Counted from the stretch's first letter, positions 25,201-35,258 are shown. The stretch: 64,000 nucleotides of DNA from Planctomycetota bacterium (GCA_003576915.1 QEVF01000013.1:45629-109628); one strand, 5' to 3'. The notes: generated by a model not told the origin, from the letters alone. Made by a program: numbers and translations.

Positions 25201-25217
25201 CTGGCACGGCGAGTGCA
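25201..25217 (+). promoter_or_regulatory. Sigma-54-type promoter of the second VWA gene
   Basis: CTGGCACG at 25201-25208 with GG at 25203-25204 (-24), then GTGCA with GC at 25215-25216 (-12). Both boxes and spacing match the consensus better than the first copy. The start of transcription would be near 25228, 35 bases before the ATG. Confidence 0.75.
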
Positions 25218-25262
25218 ATGTATTCCGGCGTCCCGATTCCAAATTCCTGACCAGGAGCAGAG

Positions 25263-26090
25263 ATGAACAGGTTCTTCCTCGGTGTTGCGGCTCTCGCCTT
25301 GGCGTTCTGCGCCAACGCCCTGAGCGCTCAGGCTGCAGCCAACCCTGAGCTGTCCAGTGATGACACCACCAAGACGGACACTCACGATCGTCCGGTGGGT
25401 GGCGTGAAGATGAAGCTGCCGGCGCCCGCCGTTGCGCCTCCGACGCAGCCCACGCCTCCTCCTCCGCCCCCGGCGCCGACGCCGGTTCCGCCCCCGGAAG
25501 ACGACGACATTCCCCCGACGGAGACCCCTCCGGCTCCTCCGCCGCCGGAAGATCCCCCGACCTATTATGACGAGCCGGTGCAGGGCAAGTTCGCCTTCCT
25601 GCTCGATGCCTCGGGTTCCATGTACGGCTCCCGCGTTGCCTCCGTCCGCCAGGAGACCGTGGCCGTCATCCAGCAACTGACGGAAGACGACGAGTTTGAC
25701 TGCAATGCTTACGGCGGTCAGCACCCCTCGCCTTGGTACACCGTGTTCCTCTGGGGCTCTCTGCAGCCCGCGACGGACGGCAACAAGAGCGCGGCCATTG
25801 CCTGGGTCAACGGCCCTGCCACGAACCCCGGCGGCATGACCCCCACCTACGCCTGCCTGCAGCGCTCCTGCCAGGTTTACCCCGCCGACCTCGACAAGAT
25901 GTTCCTGCTGACGGACGGCTACCCGAACATCACCGGCGACGCCTCGGCCATTCTTGGCGCCTTCCCCGGCTGGTGGTCGAAGTTCAGCGACTGCACCCTG
26001 GTCTGCATCTGCATCGGTGGTGTGGCATCGGCCCAGACCTTCATGCAGCAACTGGCGGCTTTGGCCGGTGGTACCTACATCCAGCGATAA
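25263..26090 (+). CDS. Secreted VWA domain protein, copy 2
   Basis: A 275-residue near-duplicate of the protein at 23817. The signal peptide, Pro-rich linker and VWA domain are almost the same. Differences include DASGS in place of DSSGS in the MIDAS (still metal-competent), MTPTYACLQ in place of GTPTYENLQ, and a two-residue longer loop after FLLTDGYPN (ITGDASAILGAF). AGGAG lies 7 bases before the ATG. The change that adds a Cys (YACLQRSC) could alter disulfide pairing. It ends in an array of six terminator-like hairpins rather than a single one. Confidence 0.85.
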   Translation: MNRFFLGVAALALAFCANALSAQAAANPELSSDDTTKTDTHDRPVGGVKMKLPAPAVAPPTQPTPPPPPPAPTPVPPPEDDDIPPTETPPAPPPPEDPPTYYDEPVQGKFAFLLDASGSMYGSRVASVRQETVAVIQQLTEDDEFDCNAYGGQHPSPWYTVFLWGSLQPATDGNKSAAIAWVNGPATNPGGMTPTYACLQRSCQVYPADLDKMFLLTDGYPNITGDASAILGAFPGWWSKFSDCTLVCICIGGVASAQTFMQQLAALAGGTYIQR

Positions 26091-26124
26091 ACGGGACCTT
26101 CTGAGGCACCCCGTACTTGGAGGA

Positions 26125-26356
26125 AAACCGGAGAGCGCAAGCTCTCCGGTTTCGATTTGCGCAGCAACCGGAGAGCGCAAGCTCTCCGGTTTCGATTTGC
26201 GCAGCAACCGGAGAGCGCAAGCTCTCCGGTTTCGATTTGCGCAGCAACCGGAGGGCGCAAGCTCTCCGGTTTCGATTTGCGCAGCAACCGGAGGGCGCAA
26301 GCTCTCCGGTTTCGATTTGCGCAGCAACCGGAGAGCGCAAGCTCTCCGGTTTCGAC
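26125..26356 (+). repeat. Array of six 40-bp terminator-like hairpin repeats
   Basis: Six copies at a strict 40-bp period (hairpins starting near 26127, 26167, 26207, 26247, 26287 and 26327). Each forms an 11- or 12-bp stem with a GCAA tetraloop, followed by TTTCGATTT. Copies 4 and 5 change one stem A to G, which keeps pairing as G-U. The first one lies 35 bases after the VWA stop and acts as a terminator; the rest look like amplification. The period is not a multiple of three and no reading frame is favoured. Confidence 0.93.
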
Positions 26357-26441
26357 AGTGCCATATCGACTAACGCCAAGGCCACGCTTCCCAGCCGGAC
26401 GTTCAAGGCTAAAGTAAGCCGCACCTGCGCAAGAGACTGAC

Positions 26442-28685
26442 ATGGCACTGAACCGGCCCGGCGACAACAAGCCCACACCCGAAGCCGTCCTGCGCGAGAT
26501 TGCCACCAAGAAGATCGAGGCGGAGCGGGTTCGCAACGCGGAGCTGGCCCAGGAGAACCTGCGCCTTCGCAACCTGGCCGCCGAGCTGCAGCAGAAGCTT
26601 TCCCTGCTCAATGCCGAGGTCGCCAGCGCCCAGCGCACCACGCGCAAGGAACTGGAGGATTACCAGCGCAAGGCCATCGCCGAGATCGACCAGCTCAAGC
26701 ACCACCACGCCCTGATGGTGGACCAGCTCAAGGATACCCACCGGCGCCAGGTCGAAGAGCTCAAGCACAACCACCAGCGCGAACTCAGCCAGTACCAGAG
26801 CAAGCAGCAGCGCGTGCTCTCCAAGGTTGAGCAGGAACAGGAACTGGAAAGCCGCCGGGTGGCCGAGCTGTCCGAAGAACTGACGGCCGAAAAGGCCGAG
26901 CGGGCCCGCCTTGAAGAAAGGCTGCGCCGCCTGGAAAGCGCCACCAAGCGCAGCGCGGCACGCTTTGGACAGATCACCGGATTTGAAGTTGTCACGCCTG
27001 AAGATGTGTTCAACGTGCTGCTGGAACTGGCGCCCGACGCCGCCGTCCAGCTTCTGCGCCGCACGGTGAAGGACCTGCGCGCCGCGGCCTCAGCCGTGGA
27101 GCGGGCCTTCGCCCAGGCCGTGAAGGAAGATGCGGGCAAGAAGCAGCTCCAGGAAGCCGGCGAAAAGCTGGGCGATGCCATGGCCATGCCGGACACGTCC
27201 GAACTGCCGCCCGCCGCGGCCGAAGCGGTGGAGGAGGCCTTCTCTCTCATCGCCGAAGAGGTCAGCGCCCGGGTCAAGGGCAAGCACTACAGCGTGCTGA
27301 TCGGCGCGCTGGCGCAGGAGGCGGCCCGCACGCTGCGCGACGACCGCCAGGACCTCCAGGCGCTCCAGCGTCTCGTCGAAATCGCGGAGGGCACCGAACT
27401 GGCCACGGCCGCGCGCCTGCTGCTCAAGGGCGCGACTTCCCACCAGCAGGCCATGAAGGCCGCCGAGCTGGTGCAGGCCGAACTCAGGGAACTCAAGCAG
27501 GAGTTGCGCGAACATTCCGCCAAGGCCAAAAAGCTGGTGGCCGTGGCCGAAAGCGGGCTGGCCGGCGAGTGGGCCGTGTCGGCGCTTCAGGCCATGGCCG
27601 AGCTTCAGCCCCTGCCTCCCGCCGACCCCGAGGCCTCCAGGCGCAAGTTCTATTCGCGCGTGCTGGAGAGCGCCAAACTCATCAGCGACCGCATCGACAG
27701 CGCCATGAACCTTGGGGCCGAGGCAGAGGCCGCGCTGCGCGAATCCGACGAGGCCGCCACGCTGCTGGAAGGGCTGGTGGCGGGGCTCCATGAACTGCTC
27801 AGTGCCGTGCGCCGCGAAGTCATGAGCAAGATCCGCGGCGAAGAAGACCAGCGCCTGAAGCTGAAGGCCGAGCGCGCGGCCCTGGAAGCCCTGGGCAAGC
27901 GCGGCCAGAGGCTGGCCCAGGTCTTCGACGAGCAGTTGCGCGCGATGGATACGATTCTGGGACAGTGGCGCGCGACCTACACGGCCTACTCGGCCATTTC
28001 GCGCGACGTGGAGCGCATCGTGGCGGGCATCGAGGGCCAGATGCTGGATCTCAACCAGCCCCTGGAAAGCGAGCCGGGCAAGCGGCTCTACGGCATCGTG
28101 CATGACCTGTCGGAGCACCTGGCGGAGTACCGCGCCATCTCGGTCATGCGCCAGCGCATGTTCTATCACCTGCAGAACGCGCGGCAGCGGCCCATCGAAC
28201 TCAAGAACGTGCGCGACGCGGCACACCGGGTCTTCAGCGCCCTGGGCGAGCCCTCCCCCACGGACGCGCCGAGAAGCTGGCAGTTGTGCATGGCCAGGCT
28301 GTACGACATCTGGGCGTCTTTGGAGCTGGTGCGGGGCGGCAGCCACAGCGATCTGGCGGTGTGCGCCGAACGCATCGAGCCGCTGCTGGAGGCGACGATG
28401 GTGTGGGCCTCCAGCACCCATGTGGAGCAGTGCACGGACAACGAGCAGAACGAACTGATGCTGACGCTGGCCTACCTGCGGCGGCTCAAGAAGGATGTGC
28501 TGGGCATCCATGACCGCACGACGAGCAAGGTCGAGCGCAGCGAAGTCGCCGTGGACCAGTTCGAGCACCGCCTCGACGAAATGCAGTTCCCGGACGAATG
28601 GGACGTCGTGCTGAGGCGTCTGGCGGGCCGCAAGGGCCCCGCCGGCGACCTGGATGAAACCCAGCGCGAGCCGCCCCGGCGCTGA
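26442..28685 (+). CDS. Large coiled-coil protein of unknown function
   Basis: A 747-residue cytoplasmic-type protein with no signal peptide or membrane segment. Residues about 20-170 are a long charged coiled coil (LAQENLRLRNLAAELQQKL..., with a His-rich turn LKHHHALM near 87). The rest is almost all alpha-helical, with further Ala/Glu/Leu-rich helices up to about 480 and a less charged C-terminal third (RQRMFYHLQNARQRPIELKN). It could act as a scaffold or cytoskeletal element. The start has only a weak ribosome site, and no promoter is clear after the hairpin array. The family is unknown to me. Confidence 0.75.
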   Translation: MALNRPGDNKPTPEAVLREIATKKIEAERVRNAELAQENLRLRNLAAELQQKLSLLNAEVASAQRTTRKELEDYQRKAIAEIDQLKHHHALMVDQLKDTHRRQVEELKHNHQRELSQYQSKQQRVLSKVEQEQELESRRVAELSEELTAEKAERARLEERLRRLESATKRSAARFGQITGFEVVTPEDVFNVLLELAPDAAVQLLRRTVKDLRAAASAVERAFAQAVKEDAGKKQLQEAGEKLGDAMAMPDTSELPPAAAEAVEEAFSLIAEEVSARVKGKHYSVLIGALAQEAARTLRDDRQDLQALQRLVEIAEGTELATAARLLLKGATSHQQAMKAAELVQAELRELKQELREHSAKAKKLVAVAESGLAGEWAVSALQAMAELQPLPPADPEASRRKFYSRVLESAKLISDRIDSAMNLGAEAEAALRESDEAATLLEGLVAGLHELLSAVRREVMSKIRGEEDQRLKLKAERAALEALGKRGQRLAQVFDEQLRAMDTILGQWRATYTAYSAISRDVERIVAGIEGQMLDLNQPLESEPGKRLYGIVHDLSEHLAEYRAISVMRQRMFYHLQNARQRPIELKNVRDAAHRVFSALGEPSPTDAPRSWQLCMARLYDIWASLELVRGGSHSDLAVCAERIEPLLEATMVWASSTHVEQCTDNEQNELMLTLAYLRRLKKDVLGIHDRTTSKVERSEVAVDQFEHRLDEMQFPDEWDVVLRRLAGRKGPAGDLDETQREPPRR

Positions 28686-28749
28686 GAGTCAAGGGAGACG
28701 AAATCCACAGTGCGGCTTGCAACCCTTCAAGGCCAAAGCTTCTCTGCCG

Positions 28750-28777
28750 TTGAACCTGCGCGCCCCGCCCCTATGAT
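28750..28777 (+). promoter_or_regulatory. Sigma-70-type promoter for korAB
   Basis: TTGAAC at 28750-28755 and TATGAT at 28772-28777 with a 16-base spacer. The leader would be about 110 bases and holds a hairpin near 28793-28814 and a GC palindrome near 28828-28841. Confidence 0.55.
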
Positions 28778-28896
28778 GTTTGCCCTGCGTTGCGAGCCTT
28801 GGAGGCCGCAACCATTTGCGCTGGTCTGCGCCCCGCGGGGCGATGAAAACTGACGACACTGGCCAAGGACCAGCAGGACCCCGAAGGATCCCGAAG

Positions 28897-30789
<1,893 letters not shown>

Positions 30790-30791
30790 TC

Positions 30792-31853
30792 ATGGCAGGA
30801 ACGACTGAAACCGCTCCTCCGGCGGAATCCAAGCAGCCGCAGGTTAACCGCATCGGCCTGGCCAAGAAGGACTACGGCGGCCTGAAGAGCACCCTCTGCA
30901 TCGGCTGCGGCCACGACCTGATCACGGCCCGCATCATTGACGCCTGCTACAACCTCGGCATCCGTCCCGAGCAGGTGGCCAAGCTGTCGGGCATCGGCTG
31001 CTCGTCCAAGACGCCGGCCTACTTCCTCAACCGCGCCCACGGCTTCAATGCCGTACACGGGCGCATGCCTGCCATTGCCACGGGCGCACAGGTCGCCAAC
31101 AAGCACCTCAAGCTCATTGCAGTCTCGGGCGACGGCGACAGCGCCAACATCGGCATGGGCCACTTCGTGCATGTCATGCGGCGCAACCTGAACCTGACCT
31201 ACATCGTCGAGAACAACGGCGTGTACGGCCTGACCAAGGGCCAGTTCAGCGCGACGGCCGACAAGGGCAGCAAGCAGAAGTCCGGCAACGTCAATCCCAA
31301 CGACCCCATCGACCTCTGCGAGATGGCCTTCATGCTGGGTTGCGGCTTTGTGGCCCGCCTGTTCGCGGGCAACACCAAGCAGATGACCAGCGTGATCGAG
31401 GCCGCCCTCGCCTATCAGGGCCTGGCCCTGCTGGACATCATCAGCCCCTGCGTGACCTTCAATAACCACGAAGGCAGCACCAAGAGCTTCCCCTACGCCA
31501 AGGCCAACGAAGAGCCGCTGCATGACATCGGCTTTGTGCCGGCCTACGATCCCACCTATATGGAAATGGATCACGGCGAGGAACGCGAGATCACCCTCTC
31601 CGACGGATCTCACATCACGCTCAAGGCGCTGGCGCGGGATTTTGACCCCACCGATCGCAGGGCCGCGGCCCTTCAGATCATGGAGGCCAAGAACACCAAC
31701 AAGATCCTCACGGGTCTGATCTACGTCAATCCCAAGGCCGATCTGTACACCGAGCAGCTGGGCCTCGTGGATACGCCCCTGGCCCTGCTGACGGAAAAAG
31801 AGACCCGTCCGGCGGAAGGCGTCCTCAAGCAGATCATGGACGACCTGGCCTGA
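30792..31853 (+). CDS. korB: 2-oxoacid:ferredoxin oxidoreductase beta subunit
   Basis: A 353-residue partner of KorA. It binds thiamine pyrophosphate: CIGCGHD (36-42) and GDGDSANIGMGHF (from 113), followed by ENNGVYGLTKGQ, are the characteristic pyrophosphate- and magnesium-binding elements. KorA and KorB together form the active complex of the oxidative or reductive citric acid cycle. No delta-type 8Fe ferredoxin subunit is encoded next to it, so electrons must pass to a separate ferredoxin. The gene ends at a strong terminator. Confidence 0.94.
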   Translation: MAGTTETAPPAESKQPQVNRIGLAKKDYGGLKSTLCIGCGHDLITARIIDACYNLGIRPEQVAKLSGIGCSSKTPAYFLNRAHGFNAVHGRMPAIATGAQVANKHLKLIAVSGDGDSANIGMGHFVHVMRRNLNLTYIVENNGVYGLTKGQFSATADKGSKQKSGNVNPNDPIDLCEMAFMLGCGFVARLFAGNTKQMTSVIEAALAYQGLALLDIISPCVTFNNHEGSTKSFPYAKANEEPLHDIGFVPAYDPTYMEMDHGEEREITLSDGSHITLKALARDFDPTDRRAAALQIMEAKNTNKILTGLIYVNPKADLYTEQLGLVDTPLALLTEKETRPAEGVLKQIMDDLA

Positions 31854-31877
31854 CACCGGCCTTACCCCAGGCGCAAC

Positions 31878-31910
31878 GAAGCCCCGCGAACCCCGCGGGG
31901 CTTCCCTTTT
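31878..31910 (+). terminator. Intrinsic terminator after korB
   Basis: An 11-bp stem (31878-31888 with 31894-31904), loop AACCC, then CCTTTT. It also separates the convergent peroxiredoxin gene. Confidence 0.85.
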
Positions 31911-31943
31911 CCGGCGCCCGGAGCAGTCCAGCTCCGGCCGCGC

Positions 31944-32429
31944 CTACAACCCGGCGTCATCAAGGGCCTTGAGCACCTGCGCCGCATGGCTCGACGCCGT
32001 CACGCGATCAATCACCGCGCGGATCACTCCCTGCCCGTCGAGAATGAAGCTCACCCGCGCGGGAGCCAGGAAGCCGTAAACGCCATAAAGCCGGGCCACC
32101 CGCTTTTCCGTGTCGCACAGGAGCGTCATGGGCAGATGCAGCTTTTCGCTGAATCGCCGCATGGAGGCCTGGTCGCTGTAGCTGATGCCCAGCACGCGGG
32201 CGCGGCGCGCAAGCTGGGCCTCCGCATCGCGCAGCGAGCACATCTGCGCGGTGCAGACCGGCGTGTTCGCCCTTGGGAAAAAAGCCAGCACCAGGGGCCC
32301 CCGGCCCAGAAGGTCCTTCAGGGAAACGGGGTTTCCCGCCGCGTCGGGCAGGGTGAAGTCCGGCGCGACATCTCCCACGCGCGCACCCGGCTGCGGGTGA
32401 TAGCCGCCCAACCCCGGAAACTTGAACAC
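31944..32429 (-). CDS. Peroxiredoxin, BCP/PrxQ type (cysteine form)
   Basis: A 161-residue thiol peroxidase that reduces peroxides with electrons from thioredoxin. The sequence PRANTPVCTAQMC places the peroxidatic Cys at 59 and the resolving Cys at 64, the CxxxxC spacing of PrxQ. The start is GTG at 32429, one base after the stop of the upstream peroxiredoxin gene, so they are one operon. The two products are only distantly alike; this one has both cysteines, whereas its neighbour has a UGA codon and no resolving Cys at +5. Confidence 0.9.
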   Translation of the reverse strand: MFKFPGLGGYHPQPGARVGDVAPDFTLPDAAGNPVSLKDLLGRGPLVLAFFPRANTPVCTAQMCSLRDAEAQLARRARVLGISYSDQASMRRFSEKLHLPMTLLCDTEKRVARLYGVYGFLAPARVSFILDGQGVIRAVIDRVTASSHAAQVLKALDDAGL

Positions 32430-32430
32430 G

Positions 32431-32895
32431 TCAGCCTTTCAGGGTCGTCAGGGCCTCAAGCACCGCCTGGGCGTGTCCTTCGACCTTGACGTTGGACCAG
32501 ATGCGGGCCAGCTTGCCCTTGGGGTCGATCAGGAACGTGCTGCGCACAATGCCCATGTAGGTTTTGCCGTAGTTCTGCTTTTCGGCCCAAACGCCATAGG
32601 CCTGGGCCACCTTGTGGTCTTCGTCGGCCAGCAGGCGCACTCCCAACTGGTGTTTCTCCTCGAACTTCTTCTGTTTGGCGCAGGAATCCGGGCTGATGCC
32701 CAGCACCAGCGCGCCCGCCTTGGCGAACTCCTTCACCTGACCGGTGAAGTCGATGGCTTCCCTGGTTCAGCCCGGCGTGTCGGCCTTGGGATAGAAAAAA
32801 AACACCACCCACTTGCCGGCACAGTCCGCCAGCCTGATCTCCTTGCCGTCCTGGTCCTTCAAGGCAAAGGCCGGCGCCTTGTCTCCCTCTTTCAT
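32431..32895 (-). CDS. Probable selenoprotein: BCP-type peroxiredoxin with in-frame UGA at the peroxidatic position
   Basis: A 154-residue product if UGA at 32769-32767 (codon 43) is read as selenocysteine. The frame before it (MKEGDKAPAF..., VVFFFYPKADTPG) and after it (TREAIDFTGQV...) form one uninterrupted BCP domain, and the UGA falls exactly on the catalytic Cys of the TPGCT motif. A SECIS-like hairpin starts 17 bases later. The ATG at 32895 has GAGAGG upstream. The resolving Cys at +5 is Ile48; Cys25 and Cys72 are the only others near. Ordinary annotation would give a truncated frame starting at 32736 (a GTG). Selenocysteine is inferred; the domain is certain. Confidence 0.85.
32731..32749 (-). 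promoter_or_regulatory. SECIS-like hairpin for the UGA codon
   Basis: On the coding strand CTTCACC (32749-32743) pairs perfectly with GGTGAAG (32737-32731) around loop GGTCA. The stem starts 17 bases and the loop 24 bases after the UGA, and the loop opens GGU. Distance and loop fit known bacterial SECIS elements. Confidence 0.75.
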
Positions 32896-32928
32896 GGCAT
32901 CCTCTCTGTTGCCCCCGTTGGCCCGTGA

Positions 32929-32934
32929 CTATAG
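32929..32934. promoter_or_regulatory. Possible shared -10 element of two divergent genes
   Basis: CTATAG is its own complement. On the minus strand TATAGT could serve the peroxiredoxin gene and on the plus strand TATAGC the signal peptidase gene. No clear -35 boxes are present. Confidence 0.25.
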
Positions 32935-32945
32935 CTTGCCCCACC

Positions 32946-35090
32946 ATGCCTGAAGTTTCGCCCGAGGCAACAGTCAAACCCAGCGGCTACATGCGCCTGC
33001 CGGTGCGCCTGCGGCGCCTGGTCGCTGACGCGCTGGCGTCGGGCGCCTTTGGCTGTGCATGGGTGGCCGTTTTCAGCGCCTCGGAGATTGCCGGCCTTTG
33101 GCTGAGGCGGCCGGCGCTTCTGGGTCTGGCCCTGGTGCTCGTCGCCAACTGGCTGGCGTGGCGGCGGATGCCCCAGCAGCTTGGCCGCATCACGCGTCAG
33201 GGGCTCGTCGTTTCCGGCGCCGGACTGGGCCTGCTGTGCATGACTTTCCACCTCGCCGGCGGCGTCAACACCCTGGCGGGCCTGGCCGGCCTGCTCGCCT
33301 GCCTGGCCCTGCGCAACAGCTACGACGACCCGGACCTCGCCGCGGAAGCCGCGCTGCGGGCCGCCCGCGGCAAAGAACTGCGCAGCCCGGTGGCGGTGAT
33401 TCGTGACAACGTTGAAAACCTGGCCCTGAGCCTGGTGGTGGTGGTGCTGGTGTGGCATTTCTGCCTCGAGGCCTTCCGCATTCCCACGGGCTCCATGCTG
33501 CCCACGCTTTACGGCGATCCGGTATGGGGCGACCGTGTGCTGGTGGACAAGTTTGTCTACGAGTTCCGCGACCCCGAGCGTTGGGAGCCCACCGTCTTCC
33601 GCTATCCCCTGAGGCGCACGGACCCCTACGTCAAGCGCATCATCGGCATGCCGGGCGAGCAGGTGCTCATTGCCCAGGGAGATATCTACCTGCGGCGCCA
33701 CCCCGGCGCCGATGTCGAGTTGCTGCAGAAAACCCCATCCGCGCGGGAGGTGCTCTGGTATCCCGTGGTGGGGCAGATTACGGAGAAGGGCCAGTTCCTG
33801 AAGTGGTTTGCACGCGAAGGCGGGGCTGACTTCGAGGGCGGCGCCATCAAGCTGGGCAAGGACGCCGTCGTGACCTTTCCCAAGGGCGATGACGGCAAGC
33901 CGGGCGACGTGCGGGACCACGACCCCAGCGGCGAGGGCTTTTCGCCCGAAATCGGCTACAACCGGCGCGTGGTGGGAGACCTGCGGGCGCGCGGCGCCAT
34001 CACGTTCACCCATCGCTTCCAGGCCGAGATAACTCTGATACGCGACGCCGAGAGTTACGTGCTGCGCCTGTCGTCGCCCAAGGATGATCACTACCGCTAT
34101 GTGGACGTGGCCCTGTTTCAGCGCAGCATGGCGTCGGGCGCCCCGGATTTGACCCTGGACCTGGGCGACCTGAAGCGCGTGGACGTTCCGGGCGGCATGA
34201 CCAGCCGCAAGCGCCTGGACTTTGACCTGAGTCTGGCCGACGGTCATTTGAGCGTGAGGCTTTCCGGCGACCAGTCCCTCTGGGGCTCGGCCGCGACCTG
34301 GTCCGCAAGCGTGAGGGTGGGTTCACCCACGCTGGATCTGCTGCGCGCCCAACCCAAAGACCGCCCCCTGACCGAAGTGGCCCAGGCGCTGACCGAACCG
34401 GCCATGCGGCGGGGACGGGTTTCCTTCACCGGTGTCGCTCTGGAGGAGGGGGCATCCGGCAACGAACCCCAACTGATCGTGTACGGCATCGAGCGCGACA
34501 TCTACTACGTCGGGCGTATGCTCGATACCGAGGTCGGGGGCAGGAGTGAACAGCGGGAGCTTCCCTTTGGCTTCAATCTCGGACCCGACGAATACCTGGT
34601 GCTGGGCGACAATTCGCCCGGCTCCAAGGACAGCCGCTTCTGGACCGCCATCGATCTCGTGACCCAGGACGGAACGCTCTACAGCGGCGGCGTGGACGAC
34701 GAAGGCCAGACCATCGCCTCCCTTCTCAACAGTTTTGACGCCGGGGAACAACTGGTGTTCAAAGATACCGCTTCGGGGCGCACGGCCCCCTGCAGCGCGC
34801 TGCGCTCCCTCACACGGGTGGCGCGGTTCAGCCACAAAGAGCGCGGCAGCCAGATGCCCGCGGACGCCGAGATTCTGAAGAACGCACTGGAGGGCCTCAG
34901 ACGTGCCGCCCAGAAGCAGAGCCTGACGCGGCTGCACTTCATCACGGAGGGCGGCGGCGTGGTGTACGTGCCCCTGGACGAAATCCGGGAGATTCGTGTG
35001 CGGGCCGTGGCGGGGGTCAAGCGGGAGCTGTTTGTGGGCAAGCCCTTTGCGGTGTTTCTGTGGCCCCATCGAATGAAGCTGATTCAATGA
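32946..35090 (+). CDS. lepB: Signal peptidase I with very large central insertion
   Basis: A 714-residue membrane peptidase that removes Sec and Tat signal peptides. About four N-terminal hydrophobic segments (residues 25-170) precede box B, IPTGSMLPTL with the catalytic Ser at 183; box D, YVKRIIGMPGE, with the catalytic Lys at 230; and box E, LGDNSPGSKDSRFW near 554. About 300 residues are inserted between boxes D and E, and about 150 follow box E. Typical members have 200-350 residues. GTG at 32925 is another possible start; neither has a good ribosome site. Neighbouring genes encode many signal-peptide proteins. Confidence 0.88.
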   Translation: MPEVSPEATVKPSGYMRLPVRLRRLVADALASGAFGCAWVAVFSASEIAGLWLRRPALLGLALVLVANWLAWRRMPQQLGRITRQGLVVSGAGLGLLCMTFHLAGGVNTLAGLAGLLACLALRNSYDDPDLAAEAALRAARGKELRSPVAVIRDNVENLALSLVVVVLVWHFCLEAFRIPTGSMLPTLYGDPVWGDRVLVDKFVYEFRDPERWEPTVFRYPLRRTDPYVKRIIGMPGEQVLIAQGDIYLRRHPGADVELLQKTPSAREVLWYPVVGQITEKGQFLKWFAREGGADFEGGAIKLGKDAVVTFPKGDDGKPGDVRDHDPSGEGFSPEIGYNRRVVGDLRARGAITFTHRFQAEITLIRDAESYVLRLSSPKDDHYRYVDVALFQRSMASGAPDLTLDLGDLKRVDVPGGMTSRKRLDFDLSLADGHLSVRLSGDQSLWGSAATWSASVRVGSPTLDLLRAQPKDRPLTEVAQALTEPAMRRGRVSFTGVALEEGASGNEPQLIVYGIERDIYYVGRMLDTEVGGRSEQRELPFGFNLGPDEYLVLGDNSPGSKDSRFWTAIDLVTQDGTLYSGGVDDEGQTIASLLNSFDAGEQLVFKDTASGRTAPCSALRSLTRVARFSHKERGSQMPADAEILKNALEGLRRAAQKQSLTRLHFITEGGGVVYVPLDEIREIRVRAVAGVKRELFVGKPFAVFLWPHRMKLIQ

Positions 35091-35258
35091 GGCTTTGTGT
35101 GTAAGGAGGCCCCGGGGCGCATCCACATGCTGGGACTTCCCCCGCAACTTTCCCCAACTGAAAGTGTGTTACTGGCGTCGCTTGCGGCCCGCGGGGGTCT
35201 TGCGTAGACTCCCGTTCTCCCTGTGTGCGCGTAGAAGCGGCAGTACGGTTGCTATTTC

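Noticed and set aside
26125..26356. CRISPR-like array
   Set aside because: The 40-bp units have no variable spacers; the whole unit repeats, and no cas gene is present.
32431..32736. Short independent peroxiredoxin fragment starting at a GTG, or a pseudogene with a nonsense mutation
   Set aside because: The missing N-terminal half is present and in frame upstream with a good ribosome site. The only interruption is TGA at the catalytic site, followed by a SECIS-like hairpin, and the rest shows no decay.
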